From: Mixta hanseatica
GTDB taxonomy: Bacteria; Pseudomonadota; Gammaproteobacteria; Enterobacterales; Enterobacteriaceae
Direction of reading: 5' to 3'
DNA length: 64,000 nt
Assembly (NCBI RefSeq): GCF_023517775.1
Contig: NZ_CP082904.1
Span: 620,001 to 684,000 of the forward strand
Made by a program: the position numbers and the translations under genes. Below the pieces are notes generated by a model. That model had not been told where the DNA came from. It worked only from the letters and a program-made list of their open reading frames with translations, and made no database searches. Below, one piece after another: positions 42,837-51,796 of this stretch (within the stretch, counting starts at the first letter, position 1; each line of letters starts with the position of its first letter).

Positions 42837-44533
42837 TTTTAGGTATCACCAATAATGATACAGCTGGAGCCTGTATAATACGGGGGTCAGAAATAATAGC
42901 TGCAGTACATGAGGAGAGATTTACCCGTATTAAAGCGCATAAAACGTGGCCCACCCAGTCGATAGGTTTCGTTCTTTCTGCAGCGAATAAAACTATAAAT
43001 GATGTTGATATCATTGCTTATGGTTGGAAGGCAGGTTTTAATGAAAACCACTGCCTTAATTTGTATGTTGAAAGGGTGATTAATGAATGTATATATAACT
43101 TTGATAATATTGATATTTTGCAAAAAAGAATTGCTGATGAAATTAATAATGACAAAGAGAAACGAGAAGAGTTTGACAGATTTATTTGGGATAATCATTT
43201 ACAAAACAAGGTTCGTTATATAGATCATCATGATACGCATGCCTGGGGTGCCTGGCTTTGCTCGCCTTTTGAACAGGCATTAGTCGTAACCTGTGATGGT
43301 CGTGGTGATTTTATTTCTCTGTCTATTCGTTATATTAACGAAGGAAAAGAAACTGTATTGCACAGAGAAAAAACGATTGATAGCCTGGGCTATTTTTACG
43401 GCAGGATAACGCATCTACTCGGATTTAAAGCTAACCGGCATGAAGGGAAAATAACGGGGTTGTCTGCGTATGGTAACCCAGAGCATGCGCTGCCTTTAAT
43501 GAAAAAAATGATAGATATTAAATATCATCGTCTGGTAGCTAACTGTGGTGATTATTATTCACCTTCTTATCATGGCTATTCGCCAACGCTGGTTAATGAA
43601 ATTAATAAATATTCTCCTCAGGATATCGCAGCGGCAGCCCAAAAGCATATGGAAACAATCCTGACAGAACTGATACAACCCTATGTAAAATATCATAAGG
43701 TAAAAAATATATGCCTCGCAGGTGGCGTTTTCGGTAACGTGCGTTTAAATCAAAAACTAAAAGAAAATTTAGGTATTGCAAATTTATTTATTCTGCCCTG
43801 TATGGGCGATGAAGGTCTGCCACTGGCGGCTGCCGTAACGGCTCAATGGAGAGAAAACCGCCTGCGTATCCGGATGGATACTATGGCGCTGGGAACGGAA
43901 TATACAAATGATGAGATAGCCTCGATCTTGCAGCAACAGCAGGATCTCATTATCAAAACTCCTGATAATATGCAGCAAGCGGTAATTGATTGCCTTAAAA
44001 ATAACAACGTAATGGCTTTTTTCCGTGGAAAGATGGAGTTCGGTTCCAGAGCATTATGCAACCGCAGCATTATTTATCATGCAAATAAAAAAGATGTTAA
44101 TTTATGGTTAAATCAAAAGCTAAAAAGAACCGAATTTATGCCTTTTGCCCCGGTGATTGCTAAAAATCTGGCTGATATCTCTCTGATAAATTGGTCGCCT
44201 GCTGATAAAGCGGCTGAATTTATGACGATTACCTATAACTGTAAACCAGTAATGTTATTGCAATGCCCTGCGGTAGTCCATATTGATGGTTCAGCAAGGC
44301 CGCAGATAGTAGATACAGAGCAAGATCCTTTTATGTATCAATTATTAAACAGGTGGTATTCCTTAACTGGTCAGCCTTGTTTGGTTAACACCTCTTTTAA
44401 TCGTCATGAAGAGCCGATAATCAATACGCCTCATGAGGCGTTGAGCGTACTTCGCAACGGAATTATTAATGCTATTAATTTTAATGACACATTTTTAGTG
44501 ACAAGGAAAGATGATGCCTCAATGGGAAATTAA
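42830..44533 (+). CDS. NodU/TobZ-family O-carbamoyltransferase
   Basis: Transfers a carbamoyl group from carbamoyl phosphate to an acceptor hydroxyl through carbamoyl adenylate. 567 residues, normal for the family. The N-terminal Kae1-like domain has GITNNDTAG, AAVHEERFTRIK, HHDTH (residues 133-137, metal-binding), CDGRGD and GKITGLSAYG, then CLAGGVFGNVRLN and GDEGLPLAAA. The C-terminal YrdC-like domain has KMEFGSRALCNRS, RTEFMPFAPVI and PCLVNTSFNRHEEPI. Known members decorate Nod factors and antibiotics. Here base composition is far more AT-rich than in the neighbours, which signals transfer. It overlaps the HAD gene by 23 bases. Confidence 0.92.
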   Translation: MLILGITNNDTAGACIIRGSEIIAAVHEERFTRIKAHKTWPTQSIGFVLSAANKTINDVDIIAYGWKAGFNENHCLNLYVERVINECIYNFDNIDILQKRIADEINNDKEKREEFDRFIWDNHLQNKVRYIDHHDTHAWGAWLCSPFEQALVVTCDGRGDFISLSIRYINEGKETVLHREKTIDSLGYFYGRITHLLGFKANRHEGKITGLSAYGNPEHALPLMKKMIDIKYHRLVANCGDYYSPSYHGYSPTLVNEINKYSPQDIAAAAQKHMETILTELIQPYVKYHKVKNICLAGGVFGNVRLNQKLKENLGIANLFILPCMGDEGLPLAAAVTAQWRENRLRIRMDTMALGTEYTNDEIASILQQQQDLIIKTPDNMQQAVIDCLKNNNVMAFFRGKMEFGSRALCNRSIIYHANKKDVNLWLNQKLKRTEFMPFAPVIAKNLADISLINWSPADKAAEFMTITYNCKPVMLLQCPAVVHIDGSARPQIVDTEQDPFMYQLLNRWYSLTGQPCLVNTSFNRHEEPIINTPHEALSVLRNGIINAINFNDTFLVTRKDDASMGN

Positions 44534-45200
44534 AGAAATTAAAGCTGTCCTGTTCGATTTAGATGGCGTTATTATTGATTCCAACCAGACGATTATCGAT
44601 GCATGGACGAAGACCGCTGAAGAGTACGGCTATAAGCTTTCGCAGCGTGATATTGATAACTATATCATTGGCGCCTCTCATACTTTTACACTAGAGCATA
44701 TTTTACCTGACCAGCCGGAAGCAGTACGTAAGGCTTTTCATCGGAAAGTTGACCGGCGTGAAGAAGCGGCCAGCTATGCTTTAATCAAAGGTGTGCGCCG
44801 GTTTATTTCGCAGCTGGAAAAGAGTGAGGTTAGATTAGGACTGGTAACCAGCAGCTGGCCTGGAAAAGTGAACACAGTATTGCAACAGCATCAGCTAAAT
44901 GTTTTTGACTGCATTATTACAAGGAATGAAGTCAGCCGGGGGAAACCCGATCCTTTGCCTTATCGAACAGCTATTGAAAGGCTTAATATCGAACCGGCTT
45001 TTTCTCTGGTGTTTGAGGATTCAAATAACGGGATTACCTCAGCATTAGCTGCGGGAATGAACTGTATTGCAGTAAATAATAGAACAGATAAAAGCCTCGC
45101 GTGCATTACTGACTTTACTGAAATTACGGTGGGGCAGGATAATCTACTCTGTCGTTTTTATGGCGAAAACCACGGGATAGGCTGGCGCAGTAAAGTATGA
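44511..45200 (+). CDS. HAD-superfamily phosphatase/phosphomutase-like hydrolase
   Basis: A 229-residue HAD subfamily IA enzyme: motif I FDLDGVIIDS (nucleophile Asp), motif II TSSWPG, a Lys in SRGKPDPLPY and motif III VFEDSNNGITSA. It resembles beta-phosphoglucomutase-like and phosphoglycolate phosphatases. Coupled to the carbamoyltransferase, it probably removes or moves a phosphate on the carbamoylated product or its precursor; this is inferred from context. AT-rich like the rest of the cassette. Confidence 0.87.
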   Translation: MMPQWEIKEIKAVLFDLDGVIIDSNQTIIDAWTKTAEEYGYKLSQRDIDNYIIGASHTFTLEHILPDQPEAVRKAFHRKVDRREEAASYALIKGVRRFISQLEKSEVRLGLVTSSWPGKVNTVLQQHQLNVFDCIITRNEVSRGKPDPLPYRTAIERLNIEPAFSLVFEDSNNGITSALAAGMNCIAVNNRTDKSLACITDFTEITVGQDNLLCRFYGENHGIGWRSKV

Positions 45201-45336
45201 GTGCGGCTCACCGACAGGCAAAAGCGTGCAGAAAAACAATCTGTGCGGCATGCCACAAAACAACAATTCCCTGGCGCGGTTGCGGTTGCATCAGCTGAGT
45301 TCACGGCATCATAGCCCTGAGTTGTAAACCAGGGAT

Positions 45337-48099
45337 ATGATGATGCGTAAAGATAAATTACTGAACTTCTTAATTAATCAGACCGATTTTTTTGATCCGC
45401 AACATGTCAGTGAAGTGTTTACCGCCGCCTGGCTGGCACAGCGATTCGCGATGCAGCGCAACACCGCCAGCCACTATCTCAATCAGCTGGTAGCGCAGGG
45501 CGAGCTGATAAAAATCAACGGCCGCCCGGTCTGCTTTCTGCATAAGGCCAGCTTTGAGCAACAGTTCTTTCCGCTGTCGCGTAGCGAATACGCCAGCATC
45601 GCCGAACTGCTGGCGGAAGAGGGCGAGCCTGCGCCAGAGGCCGATCACTTCGCCCTGTTGATCGGTCATGACGGCAGCCTGAAAAAACCTATTGAACAAC
45701 TTAAAACCGCGCTGTTTTATCCCGACGGCGGGCTACCGCTGCTGATTACCGGCGACAGCGGCACCGGCAAAAGCTATATGGCGCAGTTGCTGCATGAATA
45801 TGCTATCGCTCAGCAGGTGATCGCGCCCGATGCGCCCTTTATCAACGTTAACTGCGCCCAGTACGCCAGCAACCCGGAGCTGCTAACCGCCAACCTGTTC
45901 GGCTATGTCAAAGGCGCCTTTACCGGCGCAGCGCATGACAGGCCCGGCGCGTTTGAGGCGGCGCACGGCGGCGTTCTGTTTCTGGATGAGGTTCATCGCC
46001 TGCCTCCGGAAGGGCAGGAGAAGCTGTTTACCTGGCTCGATCGCGGTGAAATCTACCGGCTGGGCGAAACCGCGCAGGGACAGCGGGTAGAGACTCGGCT
46101 GATTTTCGCCACCACCGAAGAGGTGCACAGCACTTTTCTGACCACCTTTATCCGTCGCATTCCAATCCAGGTGATGCTGCCCGATCTGGCGAGCCGCAGC
46201 CCGCAAGAAAAGCAGGCGCTGATGATGCAGTTTTTCTGGCGTGAGGCGCAAAAGGTCGGTGGACGTTTACGCCTTAGTCCGCGGCTGATCGGCGCGCTGG
46301 GCAACCATATCTGGCGCGGCAACGTAGGTGAAATGAAAAACGCGGTGAAATACAGCGTCGCCACCGCCTGGGCGCGGCAAATGAGCCGCGAGACGATAGA
46401 GGTTACCCTGCACGATCTGCCGGAAACGGTGATGGCGCAGTTGCCGGCTATCGAAGAGACGCAGGCGGAACCGCTGGTGATCGACCAGTCCGTAGCCCTG
46501 CCCTGGCTGCTGCGTCAGCAGGATAGCGCGCGGCTGCTGATTCAGGATGCGCAGCTTGGCGTGCTGGCGCTGTTTGAAAACTGGCGCAGCGGAGAGCTGG
46601 CATGGGAAGAGATGGAAAAGCGCATGGGCAATGAGATTGAACGCCTGTTCGACCAGCTTATCTTTACCCATCGCAACCAGCAGGAATCCTCGATGCTGCT
46701 GCTGACCAGCAGCCAGGTGCGGGAAGAGTTCTACCGGCTGGAAAAGCGTTTCAGCCTGCAGTTTAACGGCAACTGCATTTACGCCCTGAGCCATTATCTG
46801 CTGCATCGCGCCAGCGAAACGCCCGCGCGCCTGAATGCGGAATTGATCCGCCAGCTTTCACAGTGCCTGGAGCAGCGCTATCCGCTGCTCTGTCGCTTTT
46901 GTCATGAGGTGCTGGCAGCGGTAACCCACAAGCTTGATCTGCATCCACAGCGTATCGATGCGCTGCTGTTGATCCTCTGGCTACAGAAAAGCGGCGTACT
47001 GAGCCAAAAACAGGTCACGCGGGCGGTGATTCTGGCGCACGGCTACGCTACCGCCAGCAGCATCGCCAACGTGGCGAACCGTCTGCTGAAAAACAATCTG
47101 TTTGAATCTTTCGATATGCCGCTGGACGTCACGCCGGACGTCATCGCCAGCGAGGTAATGCGCTATATCGAGCGCAACGCGCTGGCTTCCGGGCTGGTCA
47201 TTCTGGTGGATATGGGATCGCTTAACGCCATCTATCAACATTTTAATCGCCATATCACCACGCCGGTGGCAATTATTAATAACGTCTCGACGCGCATGGC
47301 GCTGTATGTCGGCGAGCGCATTCTACGCGGTGATTTGCCCGAAGCGATTGTCAGCGAAGTGGCGGACGATCTGCCGGTTGAGCATCAACTGATCTGGCCG
47401 GTACAGGATAAGCCGCGCGCAATCATTACCACCTGCGCCACCGGTCTGGGCGCGGCCAATAACCTGAGCGCACTGCTAAAGGCCAGTATCCCAGAGACGC
47501 TGGCGATAGAGATGGTCGCCTGCGATTACGACAGCCTGATCGATCCGCTGAAGCGTGAACCGCTGCTGGCGCGCTATGAGGTGATGGCGGTGGTCGGCAC
47601 TCTCGATCCGCATCTGCCGGTGCCGTGGATTTCGCTGGAATCGCTGATCGCCGGCGCGGGCAGCGCCACGCTGAGGGCGTTATTCGGCACGCTGACCAGC
47701 GCCGATCAGGTCGAAGAGATCAATAACCAGCTGGTGAAAAACTTCTCGCTGCGCCGGGTGATTGAGTCGGTGACTATTCTGGATACCGGCAAAGTGATCA
47801 ATCAGGTCGAGCAATTTTTACTGCGTTATGAGCATCTTGCCGGGCTGGCGCTGACCAACGATCGCAAGGTAGCGCTCTATATTCATATCAGCTGTTTGAT
47901 TGAGCGGCTTATCCGCCAGGCGGCGATTCAGCGCTACAGCGGGCCGCAGCGTCCGTCGCAGGCGCTTAACGCGCTGCGCGAGGCGTTTAGTGTCATTGAG
48001 GCCAGCTACAGTGTCAAAATCCCCGATGCCGAGCTGCATTACATCCACGATATTCTGCATCGAGAAACCGAATTTATCCCGTCAGATCAAGAGTTTTAG
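45337..48099 (+). CDS. gfrR: GfrR-like sigma54 activator with PTS regulation domains (LevR/DgaR family)
   Basis: A 920-residue activator of the downstream PTS operon. Order: N-terminal helix-turn-helix (FTAAWLAQRFAMQRNTASHYL), AAA+ domain with Walker A GDSGTGKSYM, sigma54 loop GAFTGA and Walker B GVLFLDEVHRLP, then a PRD, an EIIA-like domain (ASGLVILVDMGSLNAIY), an EIIB-like region (TTCATGLGAANNLS) and a second PRD (IESVTILDTGKVINQVEQF). PTS phosphorylation of His residues in the PRDs tunes activity in this family. It starts 136 bases after the HAD gene and lies 90 bases before the operon. Confidence 0.9.
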   Translation: MMMRKDKLLNFLINQTDFFDPQHVSEVFTAAWLAQRFAMQRNTASHYLNQLVAQGELIKINGRPVCFLHKASFEQQFFPLSRSEYASIAELLAEEGEPAPEADHFALLIGHDGSLKKPIEQLKTALFYPDGGLPLLITGDSGTGKSYMAQLLHEYAIAQQVIAPDAPFINVNCAQYASNPELLTANLFGYVKGAFTGAAHDRPGAFEAAHGGVLFLDEVHRLPPEGQEKLFTWLDRGEIYRLGETAQGQRVETRLIFATTEEVHSTFLTTFIRRIPIQVMLPDLASRSPQEKQALMMQFFWREAQKVGGRLRLSPRLIGALGNHIWRGNVGEMKNAVKYSVATAWARQMSRETIEVTLHDLPETVMAQLPAIEETQAEPLVIDQSVALPWLLRQQDSARLLIQDAQLGVLALFENWRSGELAWEEMEKRMGNEIERLFDQLIFTHRNQQESSMLLLTSSQVREEFYRLEKRFSLQFNGNCIYALSHYLLHRASETPARLNAELIRQLSQCLEQRYPLLCRFCHEVLAAVTHKLDLHPQRIDALLLILWLQKSGVLSQKQVTRAVILAHGYATASSIANVANRLLKNNLFESFDMPLDVTPDVIASEVMRYIERNALASGLVILVDMGSLNAIYQHFNRHITTPVAIINNVSTRMALYVGERILRGDLPEAIVSEVADDLPVEHQLIWPVQDKPRAIITTCATGLGAANNLSALLKASIPETLAIEMVACDYDSLIDPLKREPLLARYEVMAVVGTLDPHLPVPWISLESLIAGAGSATLRALFGTLTSADQVEEINNQLVKNFSLRRVIESVTILDTGKVINQVEQFLLRYEHLAGLALTNDRKVALYIHISCLIERLIRQAAIQRYSGPQRPSQALNALREAFSVIEASYSVKIPDAELHYIHDILHRETEFIPSDQEF

Positions 48100-48138
48100 T
48101 CTTGTTTAACCCTGTGCCGCGCGGCGCGCCACTATATC

Positions 48139-48153
48139 TGGCACGCCGCTTGC
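48139..48153 (+). promoter_or_regulatory. Sigma54 promoter of the gfr-type PTS operon
   Basis: TGGCAC-GCCGC-TTGC, a perfect -24/-12 element with the correct spacer, about 37 bases before the first ATG (48190). It fits control by the upstream sigma54 activator. Confidence 0.93.
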
Positions 48154-48189
48154 TCTTATTAACGCGTGGAACCGCTTGATGAGGTCAGG

Positions 48190-48612
48190 ATGAAACGTCA
48201 CTACATTTTTGCCAGCCACGGCTCGTTTGCCGCCGGCATTCGTCAATCCGTTGAGTTAATTCTGGGTGAGCAGCCGCATTTGCACGCGCTGTGCGCCTAT
48301 GTGGATGAAAACGACGATTTAACCCGCCAGGTCGATAGCCTGATGGCCGCCTTTACGCCGCAGGATGAGCTGATCGTCATCACCGATATTTTCGCTGGCA
48401 GCGTGAATAACGAATTTATTCGCTATCTGCATCGGCCCGATTTTCACCTGCTGGCGGGATTAAATCTGCCGCTGGTGATTGAGATGCTGATCGCGCCGCC
48501 CAACGAGCCGGCGATCCAGCTGATAAACGAGGCACTGACTAACGCTCGCGAGGGCATGCAGTACTGCAATCAGACCATCAGCAGCGCCAGCTGCGCGGAT
48601 AAAGATTTCTGA
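48190..48612 (+). CDS. gfrA: Mannose-family PTS EIIA component (GfrA-like)
   Basis: A 140-residue cytoplasmic EIIA that receives phosphate from HPr at the His in FASHGSFAAGIRQS. Core strands follow (DELIVITDIFAGSVNNEF). The start at 48190 (MKRHYIF) follows GAGGTCAGG; the longer frame from 48166 would overlap the promoter leader. First gene of the six-gene operon. Confidence 0.92.
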   Translation: MKRHYIFASHGSFAAGIRQSVELILGEQPHLHALCAYVDENDDLTRQVDSLMAAFTPQDELIVITDIFAGSVNNEFIRYLHRPDFHLLAGLNLPLVIEMLIAPPNEPAIQLINEALTNAREGMQYCNQTISSASCADKDF

Positions 48613-48627
48613 GCGAGGAGGATAACA

Positions 48628-49098
48628 ATGATAAAGCTCTTACGGGTCGATCATCGACTGTTACACGGCCAGGTCGCTTTTTCCTGGACGCAGTACATCG
48701 GCGCCGACTGCATTCTGATCGCCAATGACGATGTGCCCAACGATGAGTTGCGTAAAACCACCATCAAGCTCGCCAAACCGCCAGCGGTAAAGCTGGTAAT
48801 CAAAAACATCGACGACGCCATCGAAGCGATCAAAAGCGGTGTCACCGATAAATATAAGCTGTTTATCGTGGTGGAGTCGGTGACCGACGCCTGGCGGCTG
48901 GCGACGGCGGTGCCGGACATCACCAGCATTAACCTCGGCGGCATTAAAGCCAAAGAGGGCAGCCGTAATATTTCTAAGGCGATCAACGTGCTGCCGGAAG
49001 AGATCTCGCTGCTGGAGGAATTGACGCAGGCGGGCAAAGAGATCGAGATCCGTCAGGTGCCGGGCGATCGCAAACAGCTGTTTAGCGAAGCGCTGTAG
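48628..49098 (+). CDS. gfrB: Mannose-family PTS EIIB component (GfrB-like)
   Basis: A 156-residue cytoplasmic EIIB with the phospho-His loop VDHRLLHGQVAFSW. It passes phosphate from EIIA to the sugar carried by EIIC/EIID. GGAGG precedes the ATG. 15 bases after gfrA, 11 before gfrC. Confidence 0.93.
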   Translation: MIKLLRVDHRLLHGQVAFSWTQYIGADCILIANDDVPNDELRKTTIKLAKPPAVKLVIKNIDDAIEAIKSGVTDKYKLFIVVESVTDAWRLATAVPDITSINLGGIKAKEGSRNISKAINVLPEEISLLEELTQAGKEIEIRQVPGDRKQLFSEAL

Positions 49099-49109
49099 CG
49101 CGGGGAGCG

Positions 49110-49889
49110 ATGATGACAGAAGCATTATTGCTGGGGCTGGTGGCGTTTATCGCTCAGTCTGAATATGCCTTAGGCACCTCGCTGCTCTCCAGGCCGATCG
49201 TCACCGGCCTGCTGACCGGGCTGGTGCTGGGCGATGTGCAAACCGGCGTGATGATGGGCGCGACGCTGGAGCTGGCGTTTATCGGCTCTTTCTCGGTGGG
49301 CGCCTCGATTCCGCCCGATGTGGTGACCGGCGGCATTCTTGGCGTCGCTTTCGCCATTACCTCCGGCGCGGGCACTGAAACGGCGCTGCTGCTCGGCCTG
49401 CCGATCGCCACGCTGACGCTGGTATTGAAAAACATTTATCTCGGACTGTTTATTCCCACGCTCAGCCATAAGGCAGATGCCTATGCGGAGCAGGGCAATA
49501 CCGGCGGCATTGAGCGTATGCACCTGCTGGCGGGCTTTGGCCTGTCGCTGATGCTGGCGACCATTGTCACCGTCTCCTTCCTGGTGGGCAGCGGCGCGGT
49601 AAAAAGCCTGCTCGACGCCATTCCGGAGTTTATTAAGCACGGGCTGAGCGTCGCCACCGGCATGATCCCGGCGCTCGGTTTCGCCATGCTGGCGCGGCTG
49701 CTGATTAATAAAAAGGTGGCGCCTTACTTTTTCCTCGGCTTTGTGCTGATGGCCTATCTCAAGATTCCGGTAACCGGCATCGCCATTCTCGGGGCGATTG
49801 TCGCGGTGGTAATGGTCAATATGACGCAGCAGCCGGTCCAGCGCGCCTCAACGGCAGAAGGAGTGAACGATGACGAAGATGATTTCTGA
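49110..49889 (+). CDS. gfrC: Mannose-family PTS EIIC permease (GfrC-like)
   Basis: A 259-residue inner-membrane transport protein with many spans. Family blocks are PIVTGLLTGLVLGDVQTGVM, GATLELAFIGSFSVGASIPP and DVVTGGILGVAFAI. It forms the sugar path with EIID. The start may be 49110 or 49113. It overlaps gfrD by 20 bases. Confidence 0.93.
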   Translation: MMTEALLLGLVAFIAQSEYALGTSLLSRPIVTGLLTGLVLGDVQTGVMMGATLELAFIGSFSVGASIPPDVVTGGILGVAFAITSGAGTETALLLGLPIATLTLVLKNIYLGLFIPTLSHKADAYAEQGNTGGIERMHLLAGFGLSLMLATIVTVSFLVGSGAVKSLLDAIPEFIKHGLSVATGMIPALGFAMLARLLINKKVAPYFFLGFVLMAYLKIPVTGIAILGAIVAVVMVNMTQQPVQRASTAEGVNDDEDDF

Positions 49890-50706
49890 TAACCCGCAGC
49901 AGCCGCAGCCGCAGATTACGCCGCGCGACCTGCGCCGTGTCTTCTGGCGCTCGTTCCAGATGGAGTTCTCCTGGAACTATGAACGGCAGATGAACCTGGC
50001 CTTCGTCTACGCGATGATGCCGGTGCTGAAAAAGCTCTATACGCGCCATGAGGATCTGGTGAGCGCGCTAAAGCGCCATCTGGTGTTCTTTAATACCACG
50101 CCGCATATCGTCACGCTGATCCTCGGCATCACCGCCGCGATGGAAGAGAAGAACCGCAACGACGGCGGCCTGGATAGCGCCTCGATCGATAACGTTAAAG
50201 CGTCGCTGATGGGGCCGCTGGCCGGGCTGGGCGACTCCTTTTTCTGGGGCACGCTGCGGCTGATCGCCACCGGCATCGGCACCAGTCTGGCGCTGAAGGG
50301 CAATATCCTCGGGCCGATCCTGTTTGTGCTGATCTTTAACGTACCGCATATCCTGGTGCGCTGGCTGTTTACCCGCTGGGGCTACGTGTTGGGCACCGGC
50401 GTACTACAGCGCATCCAGCAAAGTGGAATGATGGAAAGCGTGACCTACGGCGCCTCGATTATCGGCCTGATGGTGGTAGGCGCGATGACCGCCTCGATGA
50501 TTGATATCACTATTCCCATCACTTTTGGCGCGGGCGAAGCGAAAACGCAGGTGCAGGAGATTATTAACGACATCATGCCCTGCCTGCTGCCGCTGGTGAG
50601 TTTCGGCATTGTCTACTGGCTGCTGGGCAAAAAGGTACAGCCGCTGGCGATTATTGGCGGGATGGCGGTAGTCGGCATCCTGGGTTCATGGATTGGTCTG
50701 TTCTGA
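49870..50706 (+). CDS. gfrD: Mannose-family PTS EIID component (GfrD-like)
   Basis: A 278-residue EIID: amphipathic N-terminal region (RVFWRSFQMEFSWNYERQMN), the family block SLMGPLAGLGDSFFWGTLR, and C-terminal membrane spans (PLAIIGGMAVVGILGSWIGL). Works with EIIC in the membrane. The ATG follows GGAGTGAACG inside the end of gfrC. Confidence 0.93.
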   Translation: MTKMISDNPQQPQPQITPRDLRRVFWRSFQMEFSWNYERQMNLAFVYAMMPVLKKLYTRHEDLVSALKRHLVFFNTTPHIVTLILGITAAMEEKNRNDGGLDSASIDNVKASLMGPLAGLGDSFFWGTLRLIATGIGTSLALKGNILGPILFVLIFNVPHILVRWLFTRWGYVLGTGVLQRIQQSGMMESVTYGASIIGLMVVGAMTASMIDITIPITFGAGEAKTQVQEIINDIMPCLLPLVSFGIVYWLLGKKVQPLAIIGGMAVVGILGSWIGLF

Positions 50707-50716
50707 GGAGATAACG

Positions 50717-51778
50717 ATGTCGGTCACGATGATGAACTGTATCGAACGCGAACCGGAGGTGCTGGCGCGTATTCTGCAGGAATATCCGCACAAGCTGGCT
50801 CCGGTAGCGCAGCTGCTGGCGCAAAAACCGCTGCGACGCCTGCTGATTCTGGCTACCGGATCGTCGCTGAATGCTGCCCAGTGCGCCGCTTTCGCCTTCA
50901 GCCAGTGGGCGAATATTCAGGTCGAGATCAAGGAACCGTATCCCTTTACCCATTATGAGCGGTTTGATGAGGCTACCGACTGGGTGATCGCGCTGTCGCA
51001 GAGCGGCAAAAGCCACTCCACGCTGGTGGCGCAGCGCAAGGCGCAGGCGGCGGGGCGCAAGGTCTACTGCCTGACCGCTGACAGCAACAGTCCGCTGGCG
51101 CGTGAGGCCGATGCGGTGCTGGATATTAACTGCGGCATTGAGCCGGTCGGCTTTGTGACCCTGGGCTTTAGCGCCACGGTATTGAACTTGCTGCTGATCG
51201 CCATGCTGGCCGGTGAAGCGCAGGGAAGGCTGGATGCCAGCGATCGCGACAACACGCTAAGCGCACTGCGCGATCTGACGCAGCGGCTGCCGGAGGTAAT
51301 ACGCCGCACCGATGCGTTTATTAGCCAACATCAGGCGGTGCTCGCCGCCGCGCCGCGCTATGTCGCTGTCGGCTACGGTGGGCTGGTAGGCGTGGCGCAA
51401 GAGTTCGAGACCAAGTTCACTGAGACGGTGCGCTGTCCGTCGAGCGGCTTTGAGCTGGAAGCCTATATGCACGGCCCTTATCTGGAGGCAAATAACGCGC
51501 ATGTGATGCTGTTTATTGAGGATGCGCCGCATCCGCGCCTTGCCGCGCTGCGCGACTATATGCGACCGCATGTTAAAGCGGCCTTTACCCTCAGCGCGCA
51601 GGGCGAAAGCAGCGATAACCAGCTGGGGCTGAATGCCGCGATCGATCCGCTACTGGCACCGCTGTTATTAATCGTGCCGGTACAAATCATGGCTTATCGG
51701 GTAGCTACGCTAAAAGGCATTAATTTAAGCGTGCGGATATTTGACGATTTCGACCAGGTGCTGAAAAGCAAAATTTAA
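50717..51778 (+). CDS. gfrE: SIS-domain glucoselysine-6-phosphate deglycase (GfrE-like)
   Basis: A 353-residue enzyme with two SIS (sugar isomerase) domains: ILATGSSLNAAQCAAF and ALSQSGKSHSTL in the first, AVGYGGLVGVAQEFETKF and PYLEANNAHVMLF in the second. In Salmonella GfrE splits phosphorylated glucoselysine to glucose-6-phosphate and lysine. Start 50717 (MSVTMMN) follows GAGGAG; the longer frame lacks a site. The exact Amadori or amino-sugar substrate here is inferred from the operon pattern. Confidence 0.83.
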   Translation: MSVTMMNCIEREPEVLARILQEYPHKLAPVAQLLAQKPLRRLLILATGSSLNAAQCAAFAFSQWANIQVEIKEPYPFTHYERFDEATDWVIALSQSGKSHSTLVAQRKAQAAGRKVYCLTADSNSPLAREADAVLDINCGIEPVGFVTLGFSATVLNLLLIAMLAGEAQGRLDASDRDNTLSALRDLTQRLPEVIRRTDAFISQHQAVLAAAPRYVAVGYGGLVGVAQEFETKFTETVRCPSSGFELEAYMHGPYLEANNAHVMLFIEDAPHPRLAALRDYMRPHVKAAFTLSAQGESSDNQLGLNAAIDPLLAPLLLIVPVQIMAYRVATLKGINLSVRIFDDFDQVLKSKI

Positions 51779-51796
51779 TTCCTCAGGAGAAAAAAT

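Noticed and set aside
48168..48173. GGAACC just before the PTS operon as a possible hrp box
   Set aside because: No CCACnnA at 15-16 bases downstream; the perfect sigma54 element explains this promoter.
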